Origin: Bacteroidales bacterium UBA5197
Lineage (GTDB): Bacteria; Bacteroidota; Bacteroidia; Bacteroidales; Lentimicrobiaceae
Direction of reading: 5' to 3'
DNA length: 35,110 nt
NCBI GenBank assembly: GCA_002412885.1
Contig: DHVX01000055.1
Span: forward strand, 201,285-236,394
Under the pieces are notes generated by a model. That model was not told the DNA's origin. It did no database searches and saw nothing but the letters and a program-made list of their open reading frames with translations. Made by a program: the position numbers and the translations under genes. Shown piece by piece: positions 15,878-24,337 of this stretch (positions are counted from its first letter, which is position 1; each line of letters starts with the position of its first letter).

Positions 15878-17881
15878 TCAGATAAGCGCAATATAATTTG
15901 TAAGATTCTGTTCGTGTGGCACCCCGAGTTTTTTCCGGATGCGGGTGCGGGCTACTTCGATGCTTTTAATAGATTGGCCGGAAAGGGAGGATATTTCGCG
16001 GGTGTTCATATCGAGCCGGATAAACGAACAAAGGCGGCGTTCGGCAGGTGTAAGTTCCGGAAACTTCTCAAGCAGGCGTAGCTGAAAACCGGGGTGAACT
16101 TCATTAAACTGAAGTTCAAACTCTTTCCAGGCATTGGGTGCCAGTTCCTGCTTTAGTTGTAACTGCAGGTGCTGGATTGAGTGAGCCGATACGTCTGATT
16201 TCTTAAGCTCATTCAGTTCGCTGATCATCCTTTCAAGCAGCTGGTTTTTCTGATTGATGAAAATTGTTTTTGAAGTTAGTTCACGTTCTTTGCAACTCAG
16301 ATCCTCGTTGAGTTGCTCAATTTTTTGCTCACTTTGTTCTTTGATCATGCCAGCTTCTTTTCGGGCGGCTTTCCGCTGCCTGTAAATTAACCTCAGCAAA
16401 GCACCGCCGAGTAAAAGACTCACTGCCAGCAAAAGCAGTATAATATTTCGGGTACGTATAGCCTGCTTTTGCAGCATGCTGTTCTGCGTAAGTGCTTCAT
16501 TTTCTTTTTTAAGCTCAGTTCGTGTAAAAGCAGCTTCTACCTCTTCGATGGTCCGGTATTTTTCAGCGGTGTAAATGCTGTCTTTCAGTGCAGTTGCACT
16601 TTTCAGATAAAAGTACGCCTTGTCATGATTTTCGGATACATCATAACATTGAGCCAGGCAAAGACTTGCATCGAGCCTGCCTTTCAACGAGCCGGTTGAT
16701 TCTGCTATCTGAAGAGCCTCTCTGGCATATTTAATGGCGTCGGTTACTGAATTCTGGCTCAGTAAGGTAGTTGACAACTCAACCAGTGCTTCGCTTTGCT
16801 CGTGTCTGGCACCTATTTCGGCATACAGGTTTACCGACTTCCTGAAGAATGCTGCAGCAATAATATGATCGTTTTTTAACGAATGAAGTTTGCCAAACAG
16901 CATATTGCACGATGCAAGAAATGATTTGTCGCCTGATTTCTCTGCCAGTTTCAGTGCATCTTCCAGGTACAGACCGGCATTTTCATAATCTTTAAGTTCT
17001 GTGTATGCCCCAGCCATGTTTTTATAACGAATGATAAGCCTGTATTCATTTTTTATTTGCTCTGCAAGTTTCAGCGATTGACTGTAATACCTAAGTGCGC
17101 GAAATGGGTCCCCATTATCGAGATACAGGTTGCCAATATTGTTCAGGCAATCGGAAATAGCGGGTTCTTCATTCAATTTTCTGAAAACTTCCAATGCTTT
17201 CTGGTATGACTCCATGGCTTTCGCAAAATCACCGGTTTTCCGATACACATTTCCGAGGTTGTTATGGCAAATTGCTTCTTCGTAGTTCAGTTCGGCCCTT
17301 TCGGCTTTTTGAAGCGCTTTTGTGTAAAACTCAACAGCATCTTTATAATTTCCGCATTGTTTCTGTACTATTCCCATTCCGGTATAACACCAGAACTGAC
17401 TTACATTGTCGTTAATTTTTTCATACCGCGAAAGTGACAAATTGTAAAACTCCATTGCTTTAGTGAACTGGCTCTGCTCAAGGTACACTTCGGCAATATT
17501 GAAATAGCTTTCTGCCTCAAGCGCTGTATCATCCAGTTCTTCGGCGCCATTCAGTGCGCTTTTGTAAAATTCCATCGCTTTGGAATACTCAATCCGGTTA
17601 TAGAAAACTAGCCCAAGACCAAGCCTGGCTTTAATCAGTTTTCGTTTTACGGCATCCCTATATGCTTTGCTGCCTCCATAACTGAGACTTTTTTCAGCTT
17701 CTTGTATGACTGTGTTGTAAAGAATTATAGCTGTATCGGCCTGAGCGGCGGCTGCTTTTTCAAGATATACTGAAATAAGGGCAGTATCCGTTTTTGTTTC
17801 AGCTTTTTGTGCACTCACTGAGGTGAGAGATACATTAACAACAAAAAGCAAAAACCAGAGAAGGATTTTGAATCTGTACAT
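15878..17881 (-). CDS. Membrane TPR regulator with LuxR-type HTH
   Basis: 667 residues from the ATG at 17881. An ATG 18 bases earlier also exists, but a -7-like TATCTTTA at 17910-17903 would start the transcript after it. The order is signal peptide (MYRFKILLWF...SAQ), about ten TPR units (roughly 25-430, with repeated A..Y..AL......D), a membrane helix (about 474-495), a cytoplasmic coiled coil (about 500-570) and a C-terminal GerE/LuxR helix-turn-helix (about 609-667, ELTPAERRLCSFIRLDMNTREISS...SIEVARTRIRKKLG). Such one-component proteins of Bacteroidota link a periplasmic TPR sensor to DNA binding. The neighbouring lipoprotein and T9SS cargo are plausible targets by position only. Confidence 0.88.
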   Translation of the reverse strand: MYRFKILLWFLLFVVNVSLTSVSAQKAETKTDTALISVYLEKAAAAQADTAIILYNTVIQEAEKSLSYGGSKAYRDAVKRKLIKARLGLGLVFYNRIEYSKAMEFYKSALNGAEELDDTALEAESYFNIAEVYLEQSQFTKAMEFYNLSLSRYEKINDNVSQFWCYTGMGIVQKQCGNYKDAVEFYTKALQKAERAELNYEEAICHNNLGNVYRKTGDFAKAMESYQKALEVFRKLNEEPAISDCLNNIGNLYLDNGDPFRALRYYSQSLKLAEQIKNEYRLIIRYKNMAGAYTELKDYENAGLYLEDALKLAEKSGDKSFLASCNMLFGKLHSLKNDHIIAAAFFRKSVNLYAEIGARHEQSEALVELSTTLLSQNSVTDAIKYAREALQIAESTGSLKGRLDASLCLAQCYDVSENHDKAYFYLKSATALKDSIYTAEKYRTIEEVEAAFTRTELKKENEALTQNSMLQKQAIRTRNIILLLLAVSLLLGGALLRLIYRQRKAARKEAGMIKEQSEQKIEQLNEDLSCKERELTSKTIFINQKNQLLERMISELNELKKSDVSAHSIQHLQLQLKQELAPNAWKEFELQFNEVHPGFQLRLLEKFPELTPAERRLCSFIRLDMNTREISSLSGQSIKSIEVARTRIRKKLGVPHEQNLTNYIALI

Positions 17882-18073
17882 ATGCCTTTCTGAATTCAAT
17901 AATAAAGATAAGGCGTTTTTCCGAATTCCGGTTATTGAAGTCCTGACTTTTTATATCTATTTCAAAAAGTATAATTTTCGTAGTTTTTCAGTCTCAAACC
18001 TCAGTAATTCTTGAGCATTCTTTGTGCATTTTGGTCACAGCTCTTACACATTCATCTGCGTTAACCACCTATA

Positions 18074-18637
18074 TCACACCCTCAACGCCCCGCGAAACGC
18101 CCTGGCTCCATAGTACGAATCTGCACCATTGTGATACACAAACACATGGTTGTAACGACGATCACAAAAAAGGGCGCCACCAAGCTTACGGATTTCAGCA
18201 GGAGTTTTAATCCAGCCCGATGTTTTTGTATCGAAATTACCAAGCTGCTGCAATTCGCGGTACTCCGCCTCCGTTAAAATCTCAATGCCCATAGCTGCAG
18301 CCATATCCATAGCGGAATCTGCGGGTTTGTGTTCTTTTCTTGATTCAAGGGCTGCACGATCGTAACAAATGCTTCTCCTGCCTTTCGGACTTTCCGCCGA
18401 ACAATCATAAAAAATGTATTCTCCGCGGGCTTTATCATAACCGACAACATCCGGCTCACCGCCGGTTCTCTCCATTTCACTGAGCGACCAGAGTTTTTCG
18501 GTATTGGCTTCGAGCTTTGCTTTTAATGGAGCCCATTCAATACCTGTATGGCGATGCATGTTTTTCTCAAAACGGGCTTTCAATGTGCTGATCAGTTCAT
18601 CACTTTGCAGCGGCGACAACTCTCTTATATTTCCCAT
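18074..18637 (-). CDS. DUF4256 domain-containing protein
   Basis: 187 residues, cytoplasmic with no signal peptide. The whole protein fits the DUF4256 family: LISTLKARFEKNMHRH near the N-terminus, EMERTGGEPDVVG, FYDCSAESPKGRRS, YDR.AL.SRK and a C-terminal ...LGGALFCDRRYNHVFVYHNGADSYYGARAFRG. The family is widespread in bacteria and has no established function. It stands alone in its transcript as far as can be seen. Confidence 0.9.
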   Translation of the reverse strand: MGNIRELSPLQSDELISTLKARFEKNMHRHTGIEWAPLKAKLEANTEKLWSLSEMERTGGEPDVVGYDKARGEYIFYDCSAESPKGRRSICYDRAALESRKEHKPADSAMDMAAAMGIEILTEAEYRELQQLGNFDTKTSGWIKTPAEIRKLGGALFCDRRYNHVFVYHNGADSYYGARAFRGALRV

Positions 18638-18745
18638 TTTTATGATGTGTTAAACTGGATTGCAATCAATATTCTGTAGTTCCAATTTAACATTTTGATT
18701 GTGGAAATGTTTGGAATCAGGCATCAAAGGGAGATTCAAATCACG

Positions 18746-18770
18746 TGCTACAGCCTAAAGCTGTGAGGCA
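18746..18770. repeat. Dispersed hairpin, copy 1 (divergent)
   Basis: tgctacagcctaaagctgtgaggca can fold with ctacagc against gctgtgag around ctaaa. It resembles the two copies at 22374 and 34662, which share the central GGCTAAAG string, but it is the most diverged. Confidence 0.55.
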
Positions 18771-18823
18771 AGTAAGATGTTGTTCATTTTATCATTATTT
18801 CGCACTTAACACAATCGCCGTTT

Positions 18824-19450
18824 TTAATGCTTGTCAATTGGCGTATAAGGCAAATGAGAGTCATGAAGAATGATTTTCAGTTTGCCGGCTTTGTCTTTTG
18901 TATAGGCAAAAGAGTATTCAACTTTTACATCGTCTCCACCTTTAAAAGGTGTGAAATAATAATTTCCCATAGCTACTGCTATATTGCCGATTATCTTGAT
19001 TCCAATACTTTCCCACCGAACAGAACTCCATGGCTTAATTGCAAATCCATGGTCTTCAGGATAGCTTTCATCACCTCCGACAAAATAAGAAAAGGCCCCT
19101 TTAAAATCTGTGCGAAATTGCTTTTGCGATGCCAGTGTTGGTTTAAACAAAACAGTGCCTTCCTGATAATTATAGAAATTATTGATGTGATCGGTTGCGG
19201 CAGCATTGTAGTCGTCATTTTCAAGGTAAGCTTTACCAATTTTAACTATGCCTTCGCCCCATGCTTTCTGTGCTTCCAAAACTTCATTTTCAGTAATAAA
19301 AATTGTCTCAGATTGAGTAATTGCAGCGATCTGAGTATCCTGTGTTGTTTGTTTGCATGAAGTCAATCCAATTGTGAACATCGCCGTAATAATCACAGCA
19401 ACCATTGGTAAATTTTGAGTCATTCTGATTTTTCTCATTTCATTCTCCAT
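18824..19450 (-). CDS. Lipoprotein with an NTF2/SnoaL-like domain
   Basis: 208 residues. The signal peptide ends in a lipobox TIGLTSC (Cys32), so the protein is membrane-anchored. The N-terminal start is uncertain because several ATGs (codons 1, 5 and 10) precede the hydrophobic segment. The mature part has AQKAWGEGIV (about 60-69), LFKPT, FVGG, GFAIKPWSSVRWES and VAMGNYYFTPFKGGDDVKVEYSF, then LHDSHLPY. I recognise this as a conserved NTF2-fold family found as lipoproteins or secreted proteins, sometimes mislabelled phosphoribosyl-AMP cyclohydrolase. Catalytic activity is not established. No operon partner is evident. Confidence 0.75.
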   Translation of the reverse strand: MENEMRKIRMTQNLPMVAVIITAMFTIGLTSCKQTTQDTQIAAITQSETIFITENEVLEAQKAWGEGIVKIGKAYLENDDYNAAATDHINNFYNYQEGTVLFKPTLASQKQFRTDFKGAFSYFVGGDESYPEDHGFAIKPWSSVRWESIGIKIIGNIAVAMGNYYFTPFKGGDDVKVEYSFAYTKDKAGKLKIILHDSHLPYTPIDKH

Positions 19451-19621
19451 TTAAACTTTCCTTACTCTTTTTAGGATTTTCAGGTTTCTCCTTACCTTTT
19501 TGGCTTGGTGGCCAATTGGTATATATCACATCAAATTCTGCTATAAGAAAAAAGACACTCTTGCCTGTAGGCAAATTTAACGTTTTCCTGATTCCCTGGG
19601 GTGTGTCAGCAAATAATGTTC

Positions 19622-20242
19622 TTAAACTCCTTCTGAAACAATAATTGCATATATAAAAGGTAGGGAAACGATAAATGCAATAGTTAAAGCACCCCAGATA
19701 CTCCGTTTTCTAAATTTTAAGTCTGAAGGCACACGCTTTTTCCAGAAAACCGACTCAAGAATCAGCATACCAAAAAGACCTGCTAAAAAGGCCAGTCCTG
19801 AGTTCCTTGTACCAATTTGATCCATTACAAAAATCTGTATTGTTGAATACACCAATCCGGAAAAAACAACCAACCAGGCTATCTTTTTATTGCCTAAACG
19901 CGCAAAGTTGAGAGCCATTAAAATTGAGCCTGCAAAAACAGAGAAAACCGCTCCAAAAATTAACACAGATTTTGAATTGTACAGAATCGGGGCATTGGGA
20001 TCATCCGTGATATTTGATTCCTTTTTTACTTTTTCAATCCTCGTTTCAGCCTCTTTTTGTTTTTGCTCAATCTGCAATTCAATACTTCTGCTATCACCAT
20101 CTGCTATATTCCTCTTCTCCAGTTCCCAGATCGCTGCCAGAACAGCCTCATCTTCATACAGCGATTTATCATTTACATAGTTTTGCAACTCCACATTGGT
20201 CATATTGACCATTTTATTCGAGAAGTAATTCTCTTTTGTCAT
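19622..20242 (-). CDS. Four-helix membrane protein with cytoplasmic coiled coil
   Basis: 206 residues. The first 85 are hydrophilic and helical (LELEKRNIADGD then IELQIEQKQKEAETRIEKVKKE, a likely coiled coil). Four membrane helices follow at about 92-112, 120-140, 148-167 and 180-202. No known domain is recognised. It starts 48 bases after the end of the upstream TPR gene, close enough to share its transcript. Confidence 0.7.
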   Translation of the reverse strand: MTKENYFSNKMVNMTNVELQNYVNDKSLYEDEAVLAAIWELEKRNIADGDSRSIELQIEQKQKEAETRIEKVKKESNITDDPNAPILYNSKSVLIFGAVFSVFAGSILMALNFARLGNKKIAWLVVFSGLVYSTIQIFVMDQIGTRNSGLAFLAGLFGMLILESVFWKKRVPSDLKFRKRSIWGALTIAFIVSLPFIYAIIVSEGV

Positions 20243-20290
20243 TTTTCTCTATGAATTTTTAAACACCCACTTTCGGCTGGCAATTACCCC

Positions 20291-21307
20291 TTATTGACTT
20301 TTCAACCACTGATCAAATTCATCAGTTCTTATGGCGTTGTTTTCCAGCCATTCTAAGGCTGCCGCATTTGAGGATTGACTGATATAGTAGCAGTAAGTTT
20401 CCATATGACTTGATTTCGCCATATCATAGAAAAAGGGCACATAAAATTTCCACCATAATCCTTTGTACTTTTTCTTCTTCAGTTCTCCGAGAATTTTGAA
20501 AAAGGAAGTTGTGTTTTCAATAAATAATTCATCTTCACTCTTGCTCTTGTTTTCTTCAATAGATTTTGATGCTTCCAGCATTGATAACATCATATCAGCA
20601 GGACCAAAATCTGAATCCGATTGACTTGGGTCAATAAAGATATTGATCTGATTGGGTTTGTCGATATCCCGCTGAACATTCCCACCAATTTCTTTCTGAA
20701 GAAGATTATAGGCAGTTTTTGCCCTTTCCGTATTTGGTTCCAGAAACAGGAAATAGTGCAGACTTAGCGCACTTTGAACCCTTTGATTTTTGTCGGACAT
20801 TAAGAAACCCAGCAGCAAGTGACTGCTCGAATGATTTGGTTTTGTGTTTATTGCATTAACCAAAGCCTCCTCCGCTTTGTCATACTCATTCAGGTTATAA
20901 TAAGTGTAACCCAGATTATAGTACAACAGGTGATGGTCTCCGAATTTTTTAATTCCTTTCTCAAAAAGCTTAATTGCTTCCCTTGATTGTCCCATATAAT
21001 CAAGACTTGAAGCCTTTGTTATATAGGCCATCAGGAGATACTTATCGTTCTGTTTAATTACAACATCGCAGTGTTTAATTGAGTTTTTATAATCTTTAGC
21101 TTGCATATATGACAATGCTATTTCATTATGAATCAGAGGTGAGTCGGGCTCAATTTCCAATGCAGCTTTATATACCTCAATGGCTTTATCAAATTGCCTG
21201 TTGTCGTGATATTGAATTCCTGCCTGAACCAAACTATCAACTTTTGTTTGAGAATAAATCAAGCCAGAGAATAGCAGCATTCCTAAAATCAGAATTTGTT
21301 TTTTCAT
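20291..21307 (-). CDS. Exported TPR protein
   Basis: 338 residues with a signal peptide (1-19, ending IYS-Q). The first two-thirds are at least four tetratricopeptide units (AGIQYHDNRQFDKAIEVYKAAL at about 33, then units near 67, 101 and 135, the last with YYNLNEYDKAEEAL). The C-terminal third is charged and helical with LKKKKYKGLWWKFY. TPR units act as protein-binding scaffolds. The partner is unknown; the membrane protein immediately downstream is a candidate by position. Confidence 0.8.
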   Translation of the reverse strand: MKKQILILGMLLFSGLIYSQTKVDSLVQAGIQYHDNRQFDKAIEVYKAALEIEPDSPLIHNEIALSYMQAKDYKNSIKHCDVVIKQNDKYLLMAYITKASSLDYMGQSREAIKLFEKGIKKFGDHHLLYYNLGYTYYNLNEYDKAEEALVNAINTKPNHSSSHLLLGFLMSDKNQRVQSALSLHYFLFLEPNTERAKTAYNLLQKEIGGNVQRDIDKPNQINIFIDPSQSDSDFGPADMMLSMLEASKSIEENKSKSEDELFIENTTSFFKILGELKKKKYKGLWWKFYVPFFYDMAKSSHMETYCYYISQSSNAAALEWLENNAIRTDEFDQWLKSQ

Positions 21308-21428
21308 ATTTATTGGTGTTTGTTTTTATGATGGTTGTTATGCTTGCGGTTCACTGTTGGCAGGCGTTTCTGCATACGCATCGTTTAAAGTCCCATGCCA
21401 AACCTGTTCTTTTCCCGTTTTTTAACTG

Positions 21429-21890
21429 TTAATAAAAAGGTACATAGACCCCTATCGAATACAGTAACATAAATGGTGGTTGAATGTAATCATCTGGCAT
21501 CACAGGTCCAGTCTCTAGTGGAATACCAAATCCCAACTGAGCTGTAAACCACTTTTTACCTCTGAAAACAAAGTTAGGGCCCACAGCATTCTGGGCAAAA
21601 TATCTTCCAATCCCCTGATTCCAATACTGAAGTGAAATAAAGGAACTTCTGATCGAGGGTTTAAAATGATAATTTAAGCCTGCTCCATATCCAATCAATC
21701 CTCCCCCTACCTGAAATCCAAACCTGTCAGTGAGTAAAAACTCTAAATCAATACCTATCAGGGAACCACCTCCTTGAAGTATTCCAATCGTAATACTTTT
21801 TCGTTTTTCAACCTCTTTATTAAATTGCAATGTTTGTGAAATCAGATTTGTTGAGATACAAATCATAATCATAATGAGAATCTGTTTCAT
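21429..21890 (-). CDS. Small exported protein, possibly a short outer-membrane barrel
   Basis: 153 residues with a signal peptide (1-18, ending LIS-Q). The rest alternates Gly/aromatic strands (GILQGGGSLIGIDLEFL, FGFQVGGGLIGYGAGLNYHF, then FISLQYWNQGIG and WFTAQLGFGIPL), which suggests a small beta barrel, although the chain is short for one. It ends GVYVPFY with a terminal aromatic residue. It starts 10 bases after a small two-helix membrane protein, so the two form an operon. Function is unknown. Confidence 0.7.
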   Translation of the reverse strand: MKQILIMIMICISTNLISQTLQFNKEVEKRKSITIGILQGGGSLIGIDLEFLLTDRFGFQVGGGLIGYGAGLNYHFKPSIRSSFISLQYWNQGIGRYFAQNAVGPNFVFRGKKWFTAQLGFGIPLETGPVMPDDYIQPPFMLLYSIGVYVPFY

Positions 21891-21900
21891 TTTTTAATTT

Positions 21901-22188
21901 TTAGCGGTTAGTATTAATGAATTGTAAAAACTTATAAATCACAGCACCAGGTAATGAAAGCCCGAGAATTACTGACAACAATTTGACTATTCCATAAATC
22001 ACAGTTAACCAGAGTCCTGCTGTTGAGTTAGCCAGATTAACTCTGTTTAGATACTCCAGAACTTCGTTTGAATGATGAAGGTGCAGAAACAAAAAGAAAA
22101 AGCCGATTCCTATTATCAGAAAAGCAGTCAAAGCCAATATATCCGAATAATGAATGATCTTTTTGTTTGATTCCGGAGACAAATCCAT
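21901..22188 (-). CDS. Small two-helix membrane protein
   Basis: 95 residues with membrane helices at about 14-36 and 52-84 (the second perhaps two segments, VIYGIVKLLSVILGLSLPGAVIYKFL). There is no signal peptide cleavage site and no known domain. The gene is closely followed by the exported protein at 21890. Its start is only 9 bases past the inverted repeat 22197-22293. Confidence 0.65.
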   Translation of the reverse strand: MDLSPESNKKIIHYSDILALTAFLIIGIGFFFLFLHLHHSNEVLEYLNRVNLANSTAGLWLTVIYGIVKLLSVILGLSLPGAVIYKFLQFINTNR

Positions 22189-22196
22189 AAATAAAT

Positions 22197-22293
22197 CTGC
22201 TTAAATGACCGCCAAAACTTCCATGTTCCAAAATATCCATCAATTTTTCAAAGTAGCTGCAAATCCATTCTCTCTATGCCTTGTTAAGCAGCA
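22197..22293 (-). repeat. Inverted repeat with integron attC-like ends
   Basis: On the minus strand gctgcttaac (22293 side) and tttaagcag (22197 side) give an 8-bp complementary pair, ctgcttaa / ttaagcag, 97 bases apart overall. GCTTAAC fits the RYYYAAC core of attC; the partner TTTAAGC differs from GTTRRRY in its first base. The span and the closeness to the next start codon fit a cassette boundary, but the inner boxes are not convincing. Confidence 0.4.
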
Positions 22294-22373
22294 AATATAG
22301 CATTGAAATCCTTTCAAGTACCTTATTGTACCTGTTTTTTTTTAGTTCAATTTACCAGACACATTTTTTGACA

Positions 22374-22413
22374 TGCCACAGGCTAAAGTCGTGTGGCAAA
22401 TAAATTGATTTTC
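22374..22413. repeat. Dispersed hairpin, copy 2
   Basis: tgccaca and tgtggca form a perfect 7-bp stem around ggctaaagtcg, followed by an AT-rich tail ending TTGATTTTC. The loop and tail recur at 34662, where stem bases differ but still pair. Confidence 0.75.
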
Positions 22414-22522
22414 TTTGAGCATTTTCTTTCTTCTATATTGTACTCTTGAATGAAAGAAGAATTTGATTTTTCTGAATGACCTCAAATCCTGAATTCCCTG
22501 AAATCAGATTTACACACGGATG

Positions 22523-23368
22523 TTATTTATTTCCAGCATTTCCTAAGTATGGCAATGGTGAAACCAATTCAAACTCCTTTGAAACATCAAAAAACAGATT
22601 TAATAAATTCAGGTGTTCGCGTCCGATTATCAATAAAATTCTATCATCAGCGCCTTGAGGTATTCTTTGAATATTTCGGAATATTCTCAGATTCCGGTTA
22701 AACCATCTGCCTGTCTCGAAATCAACGCCTGTAAAATCGCCTGCTTGTTCCTCATACTTAAATGGATTCAGCAGATACAATGATAATCTGTCCTGAATCT
22801 GATTGGGTTCATTTAGTTCTTTCAATTCATCAATTATGCCTGAAACTTTTTTCGAAGATCCTGATGTCATATATATTGAATCCGGCGAGTTTATGTAATA
22901 TTCTTCCAGTTTGGCCGACCGGGCGCTGTCATTAAATAAACCGTCAATATTCTTATAATGCCTGCCCCAGTTATTCACACAATAAATTACAGGCACATTT
23001 AAGTTCTTCCCGATTCTGAAACCCAGCTGATAAATTTCATCCTTCCCTAAAGTGAAGTTATTGTTCCTATATAATAAATACAATGAGTCAATTCTGCGTT
23101 GCTTGTCAGGCGTTACTTCTATGGCAATTATGGTAGGCTTAAAATCACCAATCGCATGAGCAATTGCAATAATTTCAGACTGATAAGGCTCTTCAAGTAC
23201 CGATATTTTATTCTCAGCTTCAGTTTTTACGGCATCCAGGTTGGGATAGGCAAAATGAAAAACGCCGAGTGTCATTATTTTTGTCCGAGGTGCAATGTCA
23301 TTGGTTTGCCCGTATAAACCACCCATATAAATCAGCACCGCACATAATAAAAGTGATATTTTTCTCAT
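22523..23368 (-). CDS. DUF5694 exported protein (TraB/TIKI-like fold)
   Basis: 281 residues with a signal peptide (1-20, ending LYG-Q). The conserved features of DUF5694 are present: LGVFHF (34-39, with the GxxH-type His38), IIAIEVTP (80-87, Glu84), a central variable helical part, and ILLIIGREHLNLL near residue 250 with a second GxxH-type motif. These two motifs and the Glu resemble the metal-dependent TraB/PrgY/TIKI group, so a metalloprotease-like or related role is possible but unproven. It stands alone, with a 7-bp inverted repeat just upstream. Confidence 0.8.
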   Translation of the reverse strand: MRKISLLLCAVLIYMGGLYGQTNDIAPRTKIMTLGVFHFAYPNLDAVKTEAENKISVLEEPYQSEIIAIAHAIGDFKPTIIAIEVTPDKQRRIDSLYLLYRNNNFTLGKDEIYQLGFRIGKNLNVPVIYCVNNWGRHYKNIDGLFNDSARSAKLEEYYINSPDSIYMTSGSSKKVSGIIDELKELNEPNQIQDRLSLYLLNPFKYEEQAGDFTGVDFETGRWFNRNLRIFRNIQRIPQGADDRILLIIGREHLNLLNLFFDVSKEFELVSPLPYLGNAGNK

Positions 23369-23376
23369 CTTTATTG

Positions 23377-23394
23377 CTTTTGATTATTCAAAAG
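23377..23394. promoter_or_regulatory. Inverted repeat upstream of the DUF5694 gene
   Basis: cttttga-ttat-tcaaaag is a 7-bp perfect inverted repeat 9 bases before the DUF5694 start codon. It could be an operator or a 5'-end hairpin. Confidence 0.35.
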
Positions 23395-23931
23395 ACGATA
23401 AAGGTTAAGGGATGTTACAGTACAGTATCATTAAAAATTTCCCTGAGGGCGGGCATTACCAACAAAAGGCAGTGATACATAGTAGTTTCCTGAACACCCT
23501 TCTACTGCATAAATGCAAAAATTAATTCGACCATTCCGGAATGGATGGGATGGAAAACTACGGAATCGCTTCCTGATTCCTTTACATTGCAACATTTAAA
23601 AGCCATTTAAAGGTGATTTAAAAGGTGGTTGAGCTATAGCGTTTCTGCAGGTTTAGCTTTAAGGTCTTTGACCTAAGCTGAAGTGGTGATTTGCTTGAGG
23701 GGAATATTTGGTGAATATATTGGTTAACGCTTGGGAAGCAAACGAATTTCGCGATTTCAAAACTCTTCACTGTCAACCAGACAGAAATCCGCCAGAGGTG
23801 GACACAAAACTTGAATTAACCACCGAACTGCCACTTTTGTGTAGCCGCTGTCGGGCAGGTATTTATAAGCATTCCATTTTTTTATGTCAACATCTTGGAG
23901 ATTGTCTATCCCTTTGGGTGCTGTCCTTGTA
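23395..23931. other. Intergenic, 537 bases, with small repeats
   Basis: It contains the 14-bp perfect palindrome ccattccggaatgg (23531-23544), a three-fold 11-12-bp direct repeat around atttaaaag (about 23593-23627), and an imperfect hairpin agctttaaggtc/gacctaagct (23654-23679). A short minus-strand open frame ending at 23757 has no recognisable similarity and only a TTG start, so I do not call it. Confidence 0.5.
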
Positions 23932-24237
23932 TTAACTTTCAATAGTTATCCTGAAAGTTTCTACTGAATCATTTTCCCACTGATTACCGAGTGCAATGTG
24001 CAATTCACTTATGCCCTTGCTGATAACCTCCAGATGAAAGGTTCTTATTCCGCCAGCGCCAATGGCTTCACCCGATATTTCATACTCCTCTTTCTTAAAT
24101 TTCAGGTGTTTGTCATCACTGGATTTTATTTTCCACAGATATCCTGTGGTTGGATTTTCTGCCAATTGGACTTTAATCACATCTCCTTTTTTGGCAAGGA
24201 TTTTCTTTCCGTTGAAAGTTGTATCGATTGTAATCAT
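23932..24237 (-). CDS. Chagasin-like cysteine peptidase inhibitor (family I42)
   Basis: 101 residues without a signal peptide, so probably cytoplasmic. It has the chagasin Ig-like layout: the first inhibitory loop NPTTGYLW (28-35), the second GAGG (60-63), and a third loop where the usual Arg-Pro-Trp is replaced by Asn-Gln-Trp (85-87). Chagasin-type inhibitors insert these loops into the active site of papain-family peptidases. The gene lies downstream of a C1A peptidase gene on the same strand, separated by the small shared-domain gene and a 100-base leader that has its own promoter and hairpin. The pairing strongly suggests that the peptidase is its target; this is inference. Confidence 0.85.
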   Translation of the reverse strand: MITIDTTFNGKKILAKKGDVIKVQLAENPTTGYLWKIKSSDDKHLKFKKEEYEISGEAIGAGGIRTFHLEVISKGISELHIALGNQWENDSVETFRITIES

Positions 24238-24272
24238 TGTTTTAAGTTTTTAGGTTAAAATTAAAACAACAA

Positions 24273-24318
24273 CTGAAAAGTGCTTTGAAATTTTCAAAAT
24301 ACCAAAGCAACTTTTCAG
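24273..24318 (-). terminator. Hairpin between the shared-domain gene and the inhibitor gene
   Basis: ctgaaaagtgctttg (24273-24287) pairs with caaagcaacttttcag (24303-24318) with one bulged base. On the minus strand it is followed by TTGTTGTTTT. It could terminate the peptidase transcript. Because the -7 box at 24332-24325 lies just before it, it could also form the 5' end of the inhibitor mRNA. Confidence 0.6.
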
Positions 24319-24324
24319 ATGTTT

Positions 24325-24332
24325 CAAAGATA
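24325..24332 (-). promoter_or_regulatory. -7 box of the inhibitor gene
   Basis: On the minus strand TATCTTTG matches TAnnTTTG, 88 bases before the inhibitor ATG. No -33 TTTG is seen at the right distance. It implies that the inhibitor can be made separately from the peptidase. Confidence 0.55.
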
Positions 24333-24337
24333 CAATA

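Larger units (their letters stand above)
22189..22522. other. Intergenic, 334 bases
   Basis: It holds the inverted repeat 22197-22293, a TATATTTG minus-strand -7 box at 22299-22292 that would serve the two-gene unit below, a T9 tract near 22335 and a copy of the dispersed hairpin at 22374. No gene is seen. Confidence 0.6.

Noticed and set aside
23757..23942. 61-codon minus-strand frame just after the inhibitor gene
   Set aside because: It begins with TTG, overlaps the inhibitor stop, and has no recognisable domain; the inhibitor is complete without it.
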